NCBI GenBank assembly: GCA_033398695.1 | Contig: JAWKAU010000040.1 | Coordinates: 372,001-436,000 of the forward strand | Direction: 5' to 3' | DNA length: 64,000 bases | Source: Orobanche coerulescens | Taxonomy: Eukaryota; Streptophyta; Magnoliopsida; Lamiales; Orobanchaceae | Shown here: in pieces, positions 42,816 to 53,930 of the stretch | Layout of the letters: every line of letters begins with the position of its first letter | How positions within the stretch are numbered: position 1 is the first letter of the stretch | Translations under genes and position numbers: made by a program | The notes under the pieces: model-generated | Databases searched by the model: none | Told to the model about the DNA's origin: nothing | What the model saw: the letters and a program-made list of their open reading frames with translations, nothing else

Positions 42816-44273
42816 TCAATACACATTCGCCATGTTCCGTCTTTTTTTGGTACAAGTAGAATTTGGAACCGCACACGGACTTAAACTTTCTCGGACATAT
42901 CCGTGATTCATGAGTTCATCAATTTGTCGTTGTAGTTCTTTGGTTTCTTCGGGATTACAACGATACGCCGCTTTGTTCGGTAATGGAGCTCCTGGTATAA
43001 GATCAATCTGGTGTTCAATCCCGCGGATAGGTGGTAATCCTACCGGCAAGTCTTCGGGAAATACGTCCGAAAACTCGTGTAATAGTGCGTCTATCTCTTC
43101 CTCATGTTGCGATTTGGTGGCAAGATTTCGGACCTCTTTGATCATCATCAAATAAACACGTTCGCCATCGTCAATGGCGTGTTCGACTTCTTTCTCGTTT
43201 GCAAACATTGTAAGTTTCGGTCCTTCGACTTTTTTCGAACTCATCGTCCGGATAGCTTGAGGTGACATAGGTTTAAGAACAATTTTTTTACCTTTTTCAC
43301 GTAACTCATACTCATTACTCCTCCCTCGATGTAGTACGTCCCGATCAAATAACCAAGGTCTTCCTAATAACACGTGACATGCATCCATCGGTAGTACATC
43401 GCATGTAATATCATCGCCATACGAACCCATGGTGAGTCCGACCTTCACTTGTCTTGATACTTTCACTTTGTTTCCATCATCGAGCCAATGGAGTGCATAC
43501 GGCTTAGGATGGGCCGTGGTGATCAAACCGATTTTTGAGACCATCTCGCTTGATGCCACGTTTGTACAACTTCCACCGTCAATGATCAAGCTACACCACT
43601 TATCTCCGACACGACACTTCGTGTGGAAGATTTGGTCTCGTTGTTCTTCGTCACTGGGGGCGGCCTTCGTTTGTAACATGCGAAGGACGAGGTTCGTGTC
43701 ATAGTTCGGGGCATCGTATGCCTCGCATTCTTCTTCTTCGTCAGCTTCTAAGTTAAAAACGTCTCCAACTCTTTCTTCTTCGGCTAGTAATTCTTCTCGG
43801 ACGGCTATGGCTTCTCGTAACGTCACAATCCTCCGATTTGGACAAGCACTTTGATAGTGTCCAAATCCTTGACATTTGAAACACCGGACTTTAGATAGGC
43901 TTGTTTCTTTTGGTGTGATAGGAGTTTTTGGGATGGTAGTAACGGGTTGGCTTGTGGTGACAGGTTTTGGAAATGAGCTAGAACTCGCGCCAAAGTTGGT
44001 ATTTCCGTATTTAGGTGGGAATTCGGGTTTAGAGAGTTTTGTTTTGTTTTGATTTTCCAACTTTATACAAAGTCCGCATAAAGTATCAAAGTCGGAATAG
44101 GGGTAGAGTTCCACGGAATTAGCAATGTTTTTGTTCAAACCTCGTAGGAAACGGGACATCCGCAATTCTTCGCTTTCTTCAAGTTCTCCCATCAAGGATA
44201 AGTTTTCAAACTCCTCGATGTACTCCTCGACACTTAGTTTTCCTTGCGTGAGTTCAGAAATTTTTCGATACAA
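42816..44273 (-). pseudogene. Element M Gag C-terminal half and protease (485 codons)
   Basis: Starts within Gag (YRKISELTQGKLSVEEYIEE), then SRFLRGLNKNIANSVELYPY, the CCHC knuckle (CFKCQGFGHYQSACPNRR, near 43895-43845), the acidic linker and the protease (IIDGGSCTNVASSEMVSKIG, LLGRPWLFDRDVLHRG). It ends in the first RT box. Gag and Pol are in one frame here, so no frameshift signal is needed between them. Confidence 0.92.
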
Positions 44274-44275
44274 GC

Positions 44276-44668
44276 TTAACTTGTGTGTAGTCGGGACATA
44301 TCTCTTTCGTAGTTTCTTTTTAGAGAATCCAACGAACGTATCTTCTCTTTTCCGGCACGAACTCTTTGTGTCTTCATTCGCTCAAACCAAAGGGAAGCTC
44401 CCTTTCCAAGTTTGAGGATCGCATATTTGCAACGTACCTCGTCATTGAGATCCTTGAACTCAAACATTCGTTCAATTTTTCTTTCCCACTCCAAATAAAC
44501 CTCGGGATCGGTGCCGCCTACGAACTCCGGGAGTTCGCTTGTCTTGTATTCATCAGCATGTCGTGGTGCATGCATGGTGTCGTATCCTCGTCGTGCTTGG
44601 ATTCTGGGCTCCGGTAAGCCACGAAGAACGTCACGTAGTTGTGCCACTTCTTCATCGGTGAATGCCAT
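44276..44668 (-). pseudogene. Element M Gag N-terminal part
   Basis: The ATG at 44668 (MAFTDEEVAQLRDVLRGLPE) starts Gag: ELPEFVGGTDPEVYLEWERK, IERMFEFKDLNDEVRCKYAI, LGKGASLWFERMKTQRVR. An indel near 44315 (KRNYERDMSRLHTS in place of KRKLRKRYVPATHK) ends the frame and separates it from 44273. Confidence 0.92.
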
Positions 44669-44702
44669 CTTCTTGAGTAACGTCGAGAATTGTGAGGCAA
44701 AT

Positions 44703-44715
44703 GGCTCTGGTACCA
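44703..44715 (-). promoter_or_regulatory. Element M primer binding site
   Basis: The minus strand TGGTACCAGAGCC lies four bases after the 5' LTR. It matches the initiator tRNA-Met site except for C in place of T at position 6. Confidence 0.8.
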
Positions 44716-44719
44716 CTTA

Positions 44720-45717
44720 TGATACGAATTACGTAAGTAAAACGTATAAAATACAACGGAAGTTCAACAAGTATCAAAGTATCACTTGAATTTTACTAAG
44801 GTTGGCCGAAATTTGATGGTGTTCGGCCGTGATGTAGTATGATGTACGGAGTTTGATGTGTTTTATCGAACTAGACCTATAACTCGATAAAAGGTAATCT
44901 CTTCCCAAGACCTTTTGAGAATTGATCAAGTTAAAATCTCGAGACGCGTCGAAACAATAACTAAAGTTTGTTGAACTCGTTCAACGTATATTTCAAAGGA
45001 AATACAAGGTTTATTATGATTCAAGATATGTTACAAATACAACGAGCACTACTATATATAGTAGTTTCCATCCGAAAGAAAATACAACAAAACGAGAAAA
45101 CGAAACTTCCTAGCAACATCCTAATCGGCCGAAAATATCAAAGAGATACCAAGCAATCTTGGATTTTATTGTTTGATGGGGACATGAGGAAATCTTGGTC
45201 TTTATTTCATGATGGTGACATGAAGGATCCTTGATGAAAGTCTTCACAAATCATCCCTTCTTGCAAGCTTCCAATCGGCCGATCTTAATCAAGGAGTGAG
45301 GAGGATTTGGTGTAGATTTGATGAAGATATCTTGATGGTGACATGAAGAACATGCTTGAAGAAAGTCTTTCTCAATTTCATGATATGGCCGATTTTTGTG
45401 GGGAAGGAAATCATGGTGAATTTTGGTGTTATTAGGTGATGAAAGTCTTTCTCAATATCTAGTAGGGCCGATTTGTTGATGTCATGTATCTTGACAATCA
45501 TGAGTCCCTTTCAAGCATGATACGGCCGGTTTTTTCATGCTTTCGGACCGATTCCGTCGTCGAGTTTTACGTTATTCCGATTCCGATTAACAACGTAACT
45601 CCAATCCGATTAACATTTTCTCCTAAGTATAACGATGCATGGCCATGCGAATTTGCATCATCATGGAGGTCGATTTTTATTGGAGTTTCTTCGACTGGAA
45701 TATTAGATATCGTATCA
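44720..45717 (-). repeat. Element M 5' LTR
   Basis: A 998-bp LTR, almost identical to 39471-40468, ending at CGTATCA and followed by CGCTG. The palindromic TATA region is near 45048-45065. Confidence 0.96.
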
Positions 45718-46917
45718 CGCTGCTCATTCGTTTCATCCTTCGCTTGTATGCTTAAAGCTCTATGAGCGACTAAGGTGATGTCTGTTGGCAATTCATCCTC
45801 AGATCCGTCCTTCGGCTGAACATTGTCCTCATTGTCACTCTCGGACTCAATATCTCCGTTAGGTCGCATGATCATTACCAATTGATTCGGACAATTATTT
45901 GCATAATGTCCTCTTCCATGGCATCGATGGCATTGAATATCACGAGTACGATTAAGATTGGGACTCGGTTGAACTTGCTTTTTGGGTTCATTTGCTTCGG
46001 CCGTGGGTTTTGACGTAGAGGGTCCCCCCTCAAATTTCCGTGAAGGATTCTTTCCATTCGAAGTATTAATGATTTGGGGTTGCTTTCCAAGTAGAGGTAT
46101 TAGGAGTAGTTCGAGTGTTACCTCTTCTTTTGAGTTGATTTTCGATTTTGATTGCCATGTGCACCATTTCTTCTACTTCAAAATAAGGATGGAGTTCCAC
46201 CACGTTTTGTATTTCACGATTTAGTCCTGATAAGAATCTCGCCATGGTAGCCTCTTGGTCTTCTTCAATGTTAGCTCGGATAATCAAAATTTCCATTTCC
46301 TTGAAATATTCTTCAACACTTTTAGTACCTTGACGTAGCATTTGTAAACGGTTGTAGAGTTCTCGATAGTAATAGTTTGGTACAAACCGTTTTCTCATCA
46401 ATGTCTTCATCTCTTCCCACGTCTCAATAGGAGGCTCACGATATCATCTTCGGTTGTTCACCATTTGATCCCACCAAATGATGGCATAATCGGTGAACTC
46501 AATAGCCGCCATCTTCACTTTCTTTAGGTTCGAGTAGTTATGATATTCGAACATGAGTTCGACTTTCCTTTCCCAATCAAGATATGCTTCGGGGTCACTC
46601 TTACCTTGAAATGGAGGGACGTTGAGTTTGATATTGCTCAAGTTTTCATCTTGACGATTATCCTCGTTGGCACCTTGTCGATGTCTTCTTGGGTTTCTTT
46701 CGAAGTCCTCTTCATCCGAGCACTCATCATTGAATCGCAAGGTACGCCTTGGGAGAAATGTTCGTCTGGATTGAGGGTTCTCTATTTGTTCCATGCATGC
46801 ATGCATAGGTTCAACTTGAGATTTAAGTTTAGTATCAAACATTTGCTCTATTTGCTTCATCATAGTTGCCATGTCGAACTTTTGGGAATTTTCTTCGACT
46901 TCGGTCATGATGTTCAC
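45718..46917 (-). pseudogene. Element K Gag with CCHC knuckle, frame broken
   Basis: The ATG at 46917 (MNIMTEVEENSQKFDMATMM) begins Gag. An Arg-rich stretch (RRTFLPRRTLRFNDE) and the Gag domain (PFQGKSDPEAYLDWERKVEL, FEYHNYSNLKKVKMAAIEFT, WWDQM) run to a stop at 46444. The second part (46066-46410) has RKRFVPNYYYRELYNRLQML and RFLSGLNREIQNVVELHPYF. The knuckle CHRCHGRGHYANNCPNQ lies near 45935-45885, and an acidic region follows to 45718, where element M interrupts. Confidence 0.88.
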
Positions 46918-47201
46918 GTGATTAAGAGGTGGTATGAGAGTGAGGTATGGTCGAAATATTATGAAGATAGGAAGGCTAAGAACCCGTGTATATGGTAAGA
47001 TAAATTTTGGTAATAGGGTGAAGGAAGGTAAGGAAGATAGTAAAGGTGAAGGTATGAAATATATATATATATATATATATATGTGAAGTTGATATAGGAT
47101 GATATAGTATGGTAGAGATGACGATAAATGAAATGAATCAAACCGTGTGTATGGATGGTGATGAAAACCGAATGATGAAGATGATGTTGGAACGGCTCCA
47201 A
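46918..47201. other. Element K leader between primer site and Gag
   Basis: Untranslated leader of K. It includes a (TA)n microsatellite of about 26 bp at 47057-47083. No gene seen. Confidence 0.7.
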
Positions 47202-47214
47202 GGCTCCGATGCCA
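47202..47214 (-). promoter_or_regulatory. Element K primer binding site
   Basis: The minus strand TGGCATCGGAGCC lies two bases after the 5' LTR. It is an initiator-Met-like site with changes at positions 4 and 8. Confidence 0.78.
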
Positions 47215-47216
47215 AA

Positions 47217-48091
47217 TGATATGATCCTCTCCGAAAGATGATCAATTTTGCGGAAACGATTTGAATGATGTTCGAAATGTAAGTGATGACAAGTAACGCA
47301 ACCGAGATGGATGAATTTTAGTGGATGAAACGGTCCTTAACCCGACAAAAGTGTAATGGCGAACTCTAGCAAGATAACTAGAACACAACAATTATACGTT
47401 CGACGAACCTTAGAATCAAAGGGAAAAACGACACTTCGGGTGATAGACGAAGTGCTATTTTATATATATTAAAACCGAAACAATAAGTTATTAAACTTAT
47501 GCAAATACAAAGTATTTATGAGTCTTTCAAATTGTGTCTTCCAACAAAAATGAAAATACTCCTTATATAGGTAAAAGAGGAGCCTCTAAGTAATGATAAC
47601 ACCAAAAGAAGAATCTTAGAAAGTTTAAGACTAAAATGAAAGAATAAAAATGATGATGATGGCCTTGACATGAGGAAGGCTTGCAACAGCTAGGAGAGGT
47701 GTGAGGATGGACAAGATCTTCACTTTTACTTTAAGACCTTGAAAATGCACCAAGACTTTGTAGCAAAAGGGATGTCATGTGTAGAAGACTGAGGAGGGCT
47801 GAAACTTTCTTCTTTGTCCTTCTTTATTCCAACGGCTAGTGGATTTGAATTTGGGCCGAAAATCTTCATCCCATAATGATGCCCGGATCTTCTTCTTCGT
47901 GTATCTTGATGACATTGATAGGTATTTTACTTTTGATGTCTGTCTCGATCGGTTTCTTCGCCAATTCTCTTTCCCAAATAATTTAAACTAGGCCGTTGAT
48001 GGAGTCTTTGATTCTTTTAGCTCTTGCCCTTGTGATTGGTCCAAGAGGCACTTGAATTGGTTCTTTTGCATTCTCTAGCGTGTTCGCATCA
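47217..48091 (-). repeat. Element K 5' LTR
   Basis: An 875-bp LTR, minus strand TGATGCGAACACGC to GGATCATATCA. Its U3 start encodes the K pol tail (NTLENAKEPIQVPLGPITRA, then RAKRIKDSINGLV, 48085-47983). Bounded by the GGTCC duplication. Confidence 0.95.
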
Positions 48092-48921
48092 GGTCCCTCA
48101 GCTTGCGGTATCAACTTATTCTTACGTTTACTCGGAAATCGCTCCTTTCTCAAATGCACCCAAACCAAATCGCCAACTTCGAATAATTTCGGTTTTCTAT
48201 GCTTGCTCGACTTTCTCTTGTAAGTTTCATTTATCTCCTTTATTCGGTCACATACTTGCTCGTGTAATTTCGTCATTGACTTCAGCTTCGACTCCGCATC
48301 CTTATGCACCAATTCGTCACTCGGTAATGGAATCAGATCTAACGGCATATAAGGATTCAGTCCGTAAACTACTTCAAATGGAGAGTGTGCCGTGGCATGA
48401 GTAGGAGAGCGATTATACGCAAACTCCGCATGTGCGAGCTTCATATCCCAATCCTTTTGTGTCTTGCTCACAAGACCACGTAATAAAGTGCCCAAAGTTC
48501 GATTGGTTAATTCTGTTTGGCCGTCGGTTTGAGGATGATGCGAAGTAATAAACAAAAGCATGGTTCCCACCTTTCTCCACAATGTGTTCCAAAAGTAGCT
48601 CAGAAACTTCGAGTCTCAGTCCGAAACAATAGTCTTCGGAACTCCATGTAAACGTACCACCTCTCGGAAGTACAAGTCAGCAACATTACTCGCATCATCG
48701 GTTTTGTGACAAGCAACAAAATGAGCCATCTTCGAAAAACGATCAACAACAACCATAATCGCATCCTTACTTCGTTGGGTTCGAGGCAAAGCAACAATGA
48801 AATCCATCGAGACATCTTCCCACGGCATTTCCGGATCGGTAGAGGCATATACTCGCCCGGTTTGAATGAGCTCTTCGCCATATGACACGTTACACACTTG
48901 CCCCCTTGCATCTTCGGCCAA
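48092..48921 (-). pseudogene. Element G integrase core and C-terminal domain
   Basis: Frames 48616-48921 ([40 protein letters not shown]) and 48092-48582 ([54 protein letters not shown]). A stop or frame change near 48600 separates them. Element K interrupts just after QAEGP at 48092. Confidence 0.88.
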
Positions 48922-50066
48922 TAAAAATGTTCCTGGAGCACCCCCATGGTCTTAGCTGTGCCAAAGTGACCAGCGAAGCCCCCTCCATGAGCTTCACGAA
49001 CCAACAACTCCCGAACGGCATGCTTGGGCAAACAAAGCCGATTCCCCTTAAAGAGAAACCCCTCCTGTATCACAAACTCCCCAAACGAACCAGATTTACA
49101 ACGGCCAAAAATCTCCCCAAAGTCCGCATCATCAACATAATAATCTTTCAACGTTTCGAACCCCAACAAATGAACATCAAGGGTAGAGATTAAAGCATAC
49201 CTCCTAGACAGTGCATCAGCCACCACATTGCTCTTACCGTCCTTATACTTCGATGAAAAGTGAAACGATTGTAAGAACTCCACCCACTTAGCATGTCTCG
49301 GACTCAACTTCTGCAGCCCATTAATGTACTTCAAAGATTCATGGTCCGAATGCAGAATAAAATGTTTCGGCCGAAGGTAATGACTCCAATGATCAAGAGC
49401 TCTCACTATGGCATAGAACTCCTTGTCATAAGTACAATAGTTGAGTTGAGCCCCACTCAATTTCTCCAAAAAGTACGCAATAGGCCGCTTACCTTGAATG
49501 AGGATCGCCCCAATACCAACTCCACTAGCATCACACTCCACCTCGAACGGCTGTGCAAAATCGGGTAACGCCAAGATAGGTGCTTCACATAACCTTGCCT
49601 TCAACTTTTCAAACGCCCCTTGGGCAGCCCTGCTCCACACAAATGGGCCCTTTTTCAAACACTCCGTTATCCTACTCGTTATGGTGCTGAAATCTCGAAT
49701 AAACCTCCGATAATAAGAGGCAAGACCGTGGAATGATCTAACTTCAGTTACGGTTTTAGGGGTAGGCCATGACTTATTAGCTTCAATTTTACCTTGATCA
49801 ACCGACACTCCATCCTTCGAAACAACATAGCCAAGAAAAGTTATGCTCTTGACGAGAAACGCACACTTTTCTTTCTTTCCATAAAGCCTTTGAGACCTAA
49901 GAGTCTCGAATACTTGCCGTAGATGCCCGATATGCTCCTCCACCAACCGACTATAAACCAAAATATCATCCAAATAAACAACCACAAATCTACCCAAAAA
50001 TGCCTTAAGTACTTCCTTCATCAAACGCATGAAAGTAATCGGGGCACTCGTAAGTCCAAATGGCAT
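48600..50066 (-). CDS. Element G RT core, RNase H and integrase zinc domain (488 codons open)
   Basis: Begins at [20 protein letters not shown], with YLDD near 49980, then [20 protein letters not shown], RNase H ([35 protein letters not shown]) and the integrase HHCC domain ([22 protein letters not shown]). About 12 residues between the two halves of the HHCC domain (DVxxxxSK-like) are lost near 48905. The last part (after 48830) is out of frame with the core. Confidence 0.88.
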   Translation of the reverse strand: MPFGLTSAPITFMRLMKEVLKAFLGRFVVVYLDDILVYSRLVEEHIGHLRQVFETLRSQRLYGKKEKCAFLVKSITFLGYVVSKDGVSVDQGKIEANKSWPTPKTVTEVRSFHGLASYYRRFIRDFSTITSRITECLKKGPFVWSRAAQGAFEKLKARLCEAPILALPDFAQPFEVECDASGVGIGAILIQGKRPIAYFLEKLSGAQLNYCTYDKEFYAIVRALDHWSHYLRPKHFILHSDHESLKYINGLQKLSPRHAKWVEFLQSFHFSSKYKDGKSNVVADALSRRYALISTLDVHLLGFETLKDYYVDDADFGEIFGRCKSGSFGEFVIQEGFLFKGNRLCLPKHAVRELLVREAHGGGFAGHFGTAKTMGVLQEHFYWPKMQGGKCVTCHMAKSSFKPGEYMPLPIRKCRGKMSRWISLLLCLEPNEVRMRLWLLLIVFRRWLILLLVTKPMMRVMLLTCTSERWYVYMEFRRLLFRTETRSF

Positions 50067-50359
50067 GACGGTCCACTATACAACCCATGCTTAGTTTTGA
50101 AAGCCGTCTTCCATTCATCTCCCTCCCGCATACGAATCTGGTGATAGCCACTTCGCAAATCAACTTTAGAAAAGACCATCGAGCCATGTAGCTCGTCCAA
50201 CATATCATCAAGCCTTGGCGTCAGGAATCGGTACTTGATCGTTATGTTATTCATGGCCCGGCTATCGATACACATCCGCCAAGACCCATCCTTCTTAGGA
50301 ACAAGTAGAACTGGAACCGCACATAGACTTAAACTTTCTCGAACATACCCGCGGCTCAT
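50021..50359 (-). pseudogene. Element G RT first boxes
   Basis: [60 protein letters not shown]. It runs to a deletion near 50073 that shifts into the 48600-50066 frame. Confidence 0.85.
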
Positions 50360-51178
50360 TAGTTCTTCAATCTGCTTCTGAAGTTCCTTCGTTTCCTCGG
50401 GATTACACCTATAGGCAGCCTAATTCGGAAGAGGTGCACCCGGTATAAGGTCGATTTGATGCTCATTTCCACGAATTGCGGCAAACCCGACGGCAACTCT
50501 TCAGGCAAGACATCCGCGAACTCGTGTAATAAGCCGGCCACTGTATCCTCGTTTTTCGCTACCACGAAATCATCTCGAGTCTCCTTTATCACCAGCATGT
50601 AAACATGCTCACCACTCTCCATAGCGTGTTCAACTTCCTTCTCGCTAGCGAACATGGTGAGGTTCGGCTTTTCCCCTCGTTTGGCACTCATGGAACGAAC
50701 AGCTTGAGGTGACATCGGCTTCAACACGATCTTCTTTCCATTGTCTCGCAACTCGTATTCGTTACTCCTACCCCGATGCAAAACATCCCTATCAAATAAC
50801 CAAGGACGTCCCAAAAATACGTGACAAGCATCTATTGGAATCACATCGCATAATATCTTATCACGATATGAACCCATCGTCAATCCGAACCGAACTTGCT
50901 TTGAAACCCTCACCTTACTTCCGTCATCAAGCCAGTGTAAAGCATATGGTTTCGGGTGAGCCTTAGTGCCAGCCCAAGCTTCGTAACCATTTAACTCGAA
51001 GCTACGTTGGTGCAACTCCCTCCGTCAATAATCAAACTACACCACTTATCTCCAACTTGACACTTCGTATGGAATATTTGGTCCCATTGTTCTGACTCGC
51101 TCGGAACCAACTTGGCTTGCAAAATGCGAAGGACCAAGGCTGCATCGTAATTCGGAGCATCTAAGCCTCACAATCTCC
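50360..51178 (-). pseudogene. Element G protease and linker
   Basis: The active-site region IIDGGSCTNVASS-like is at about 51045-51000, interrupted by a small deletion. The frame 50359-51015 then gives ALHWLDDGSKVRVSKQVRFG, HVFLGRPWLFDRDVLHRGRS and PMSPQAVRSMSAKR. A frameshift near 50470 garbles the GLPPIRGIEHQ linker. Confidence 0.83.
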
Positions 51179-52156
51179 TTATTCTTCGCCTCCCAAATCA
51201 AATACATCACCCAACCTTTCTACTTCTTCCTCGTCTAACAATTCCTCTTGGGCCGCGAGAGCCTCTCTCAACATCACGACTCGCCTATTCGGACAAGCAT
51301 TTTGATAATGGCCAAAACCTTGACATTTAAAATAGCGCACCTTCGATAGACTCGTCTCTTTATTCACGTTGGGAGCCTTAGGAACTGGATTAGGGGTTGA
51401 ATTCGGCACTGTTTTGGTAGCCGAACTAGAGCCGCTACTCGTGGTTCCGAATTTTGAGGTGAACTCAGGTTTAGTCCATCTGCTTGACTTATTATGCTCC
51501 ATATTCGAACCTCCAACCCTCGTTCTATTTTGAGCCTCAACCTTCAAACACAACCCGCACAAGGTGTCAAAATCGGCATACGGATACAACTCCACCAAAT
51601 TAGCTATGTTTCGATTTAAACCGTGCAAAAAACGCGCCATCTTCTGTTCTTCGTACTCCTCCAATTCCCCCATCAAAGCCAAATTCTCGAACTCATCAAC
51701 GTATTCATTAACACTCATCTTTCCTTGCACGCAGTCGGCAATCTTGCGATACAGGGTCAGCCTATGTGACGTGGGGACATATCTCTTGCGAAGTTTCCGT
51801 TTCAAAGAATCCCACGAATTAATCTTTGTTTTTCAATCATGAACTCTTTTTGATTTAACCCCTTCGAACAGAATAGAAGCACCTCTACTTAGTTTTAGGA
51901 TTGCATATTTACACCTTTTCTCATCATCAAGGTCCTTGAAATCGAACATGCAATCGATTTTCCGTTCCCACTCCAAGTATGCTTCTGGATCGGTACCCCC
52001 AACGAACTCTGGAAGTTCGTTCACCTTGAACTCGTCGGACTGACGCGTAGGACGATCGTAATCTCCTCGTCTCGGGTGCCAGTGCTGATCGCGTTGCTCT
52101 GGCATGTCCCGTAGCGCGTCGCGCAGTTTGTTAAAAAAATCAACGTTGAACTCCAT
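51179..52156 (-). pseudogene. Element G Gag
   Basis: The ATG at 52156 (MEFNVDFFNKLRDALRDMPE) starts Gag: ELPEFVGGTDPEAYLEWERK, MFDFKDLDDEKRCKYAILKL, to a stop at 51833. It resumes at 51805 with RKLRKRYVPTSHRLTLYRKI, MARFLHGLNRNIANLVELYP and the knuckle near 51330-51285. The first knuckle Cys is Tyr (RYFKCQGFGHYQNAC), a TGT-to-TAT change that should abolish zinc binding. Confidence 0.88.
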
Positions 52157-52205
52157 CCCGCTGAAGGATCGAGGATCTCAACTGGATTAGGAAATTCAGG
52201 TGTGT

Positions 52206-52218
52206 GGCTCCGATACCA
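52206..52218 (-). promoter_or_regulatory. Element G primer binding site
   Basis: The minus strand TGGTATCGGAGCC lies four bases after the 5' LTR. It carries the position-8 G shared with E, F and K. Confidence 0.82.
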
Positions 52219-52222
52219 CAAA

Positions 52223-53331
52223 TGATACGAATCCTATATCGAGACGAAGCGGAAGCAGAACTTTGCGAAAGCTAAACAAACAACAATCTACCAAATAGGC
52301 TCGAAATAGTAACCTTCCTTCGCTACAGTAATAATGAATCGCAACAGTCAACTACTAACATCAACCACCCTTCGCTACAGCAGTAGCGATCAACAACAAT
52401 CACGACTAAACAACGACTACCCTTTCGCTACAGCAGTAGCGAACAGCAACAATCAACAGCTAAAATAGTGGTCGGTCGAACGGGAAACAACAATAGAGAA
52501 TTGCCAGCAACTGTAGCGAACAGCGAATTTTGATCGAATGCGGAGGAAACAAGAATCATGCTCGGTCTCTGGACGGCAACTTCGAACAAGTCAATTTCAA
52601 CGTATGATAATGGATATGCTATGTATCACGCTAAATTGTGGATCTCAATTGATATAAACAGCAACAAGAGAACTGGTATGAATATCGATCAAATATGAGT
52701 TTTGCAGTTTAACGAGATGGAAACAAATCCCACGAACAAGAAACTGGATAATACTCTGATGAACAACACCACGAACGACTCCAAAGATTTTGTCCAAGCA
52801 AGAACAGTTTCTGATCGGACGAACAGAAAAACAATAAAAGATTTTAACGAGTTAGACCTATAACTCGTCAAAGATGATCTCTTTCCAAGACCTATTGAGA
52901 ATTGATCGGATTATAATTCGAAATCACGTTGAACAATAATCAAGAATTTGTGTTTGAGACACGTCAAACAAATAAAACTTAACAGAGAGCAAAATATCAA
53001 GTGTATTCAATAATCAAATCGGCCGAGCTATATGATGTATATATAGCCACCAAACCCTAGTAACATAAATAAGGTTACTCCCTAAAACGCCCATAAACAA
53101 GTTTGGGCTACTACTGATTAAGGAAAATAACACACAAAGCAACATAGGGTGGCACATGTCGCACCCTTTATTAAATAAATAATACAAAATAATGATAAAC
53201 TACGTTATTCCGAGACCGACCACCAAAGTCACTCCAAGCCTCGTGCCTATCTTCTCGCCCAAGTATGTAGCATGGTCGCTTACGTGATCATCACCTCGTC
53301 TTCTTCCCTTGGACTTGTAAACCCCGTATCA
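52223..53331 (-). repeat. Element G 5' LTR
   Basis: A 1109-bp LTR matching 27906-29015. CTTCGCTACAGCA hairpins at 52372-52389 and 52424-52443. Leader hairpin 2 at 52843-52872 (TTTAACGAGT/ACTCGTCAAA on this strand, loop TAGACCTATA) and hairpin 1 at 52882-52901. Followed by AGTAT. Confidence 0.95.
52843..52901 (-). promoter_or_regulatory. Tandem leader hairpins, LTR G 5'
   Basis: On the sense (minus) strand hairpin 2 reads TTTGACGAGT-TATAGGTCTA-ACTCGTTAAA: ten pairs with one G-U, and a stem unlike that of E or A. Hairpin 1 has TTCTCAA pairing with the TTGG-containing arm around TAGGTC. Confidence 0.62.
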
Positions 53332-53336
53332 AGTAT

Positions 53337-53930
53337 CAGGAATAGATGGAATATTAAGAAATACATCACGAAATAGTAATAGAACCACAGGATGTCTCGC
53401 GAGCAAGCCCGTTTAACCTCACTAGCCCTACAAAGGGTGCCGGTTTTTATCCCTTTAGGGACTGCCGTGACCGTTTTCTTTTCCTTCTCTTTTTTTCGTT
53501 TTCTCTCAGTGCTTGCTCTAATATCCTTTGATCTTCAAGGATTTGCTTAGGGGTCATAGGTGATAGGTTGAATTTCTTCTTCCCAAAAATGAAGGAATAC
53601 TTGTTCGAAAACCCATCATGAGTAACTTTGCGGTCGTACTGCCATGGTCTTCCTAAAAGGATCTGGGTGGCATGCATAGGGGCGACATCGCAAACTACTT
53701 CATCCTCATATCTACCTATCTTAAAGGGCACGGTGCATCTACTCACTACTTTCAGTTCTCCAGCATTATTCATCCACATCAACCTATATGGTTTAGGGTG
53801 TCTTTCGGTTTTAAGTTCTAGTTTCTACATCAAGGCTATGCTAATGACATTGACACAACTACCCCCGTCTATGATCATACTACAGAGGTTCTCCTTAATG
53901 TAGCACCTACACTGAAACAAATTCTCCCTC
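53337..53930 (-). pseudogene. Element C protease
   Basis: SMIIDGGSCVNVISIA-like at about 53885-53838, then the frame 53447-53782 (WMNNAGELKVVSRCTVPFKI, EVVCDVAPMHATQILLGRPW, QYDRKVTHDGFSNKYSFIFG). The tail becomes very basic (EKKRRKRKRSRQ) and stops at 53447. Element G interrupts at 53336. Confidence 0.86.

Larger units (their letters stand above)
39471..45717 (-). mobile_element. Element M: youngest full-length Ty3/gypsy copy, minus strand, inserted in K
   Basis: LTRs 44720-45717 (5') and 39471-40468 (3'), both 998 bp, with only about two visible differences (near 39573 and 40121). The TSD CGCTG is at 39466-39470 and 45718-45722. Primer site at 44703-44715, purine tract at about 40469-40490. 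All domains are present and colinear, but at least three frameshifts split gag-pol. Confidence 0.97.
29180..48091 (-). mobile_element. Element K: CRM-like Ty3/gypsy element, minus strand, containing L and M
   Basis: The 5' LTR is 47217-48091 (875 bp). The 3' LTR is split by L (29180-29680 plus 35859-36234, together 877 bp). The TSD GGTCC is at 29175-29179 and 48092-48096. Internal parts are 36235-39470 and 45718-47216. The pol tail in the LTR carries GPITRARAKR, a motif familiar from CRM-type and related plant gypsy elements. Confidence 0.95.
27906..53331 (-). mobile_element. Element G: Ty3/gypsy element, minus strand, containing K, L and M
   Basis: LTRs 52223-53331 (5') and 27906-29015 (3'), each about 1110 bp. 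The TSD AGTAT is at 27901-27905 and 53332-53336. Internal sequence lies at 29016-29179 and 48092-52222. Without nested elements it would be about 6.5 kb. Gag and pol are broken by stops and frameshifts. Confidence 0.95.

Noticed and set aside
47057..47083. (TA)n run as a functional site
   Set aside because: A simple microsatellite in the leader of K; no further support.
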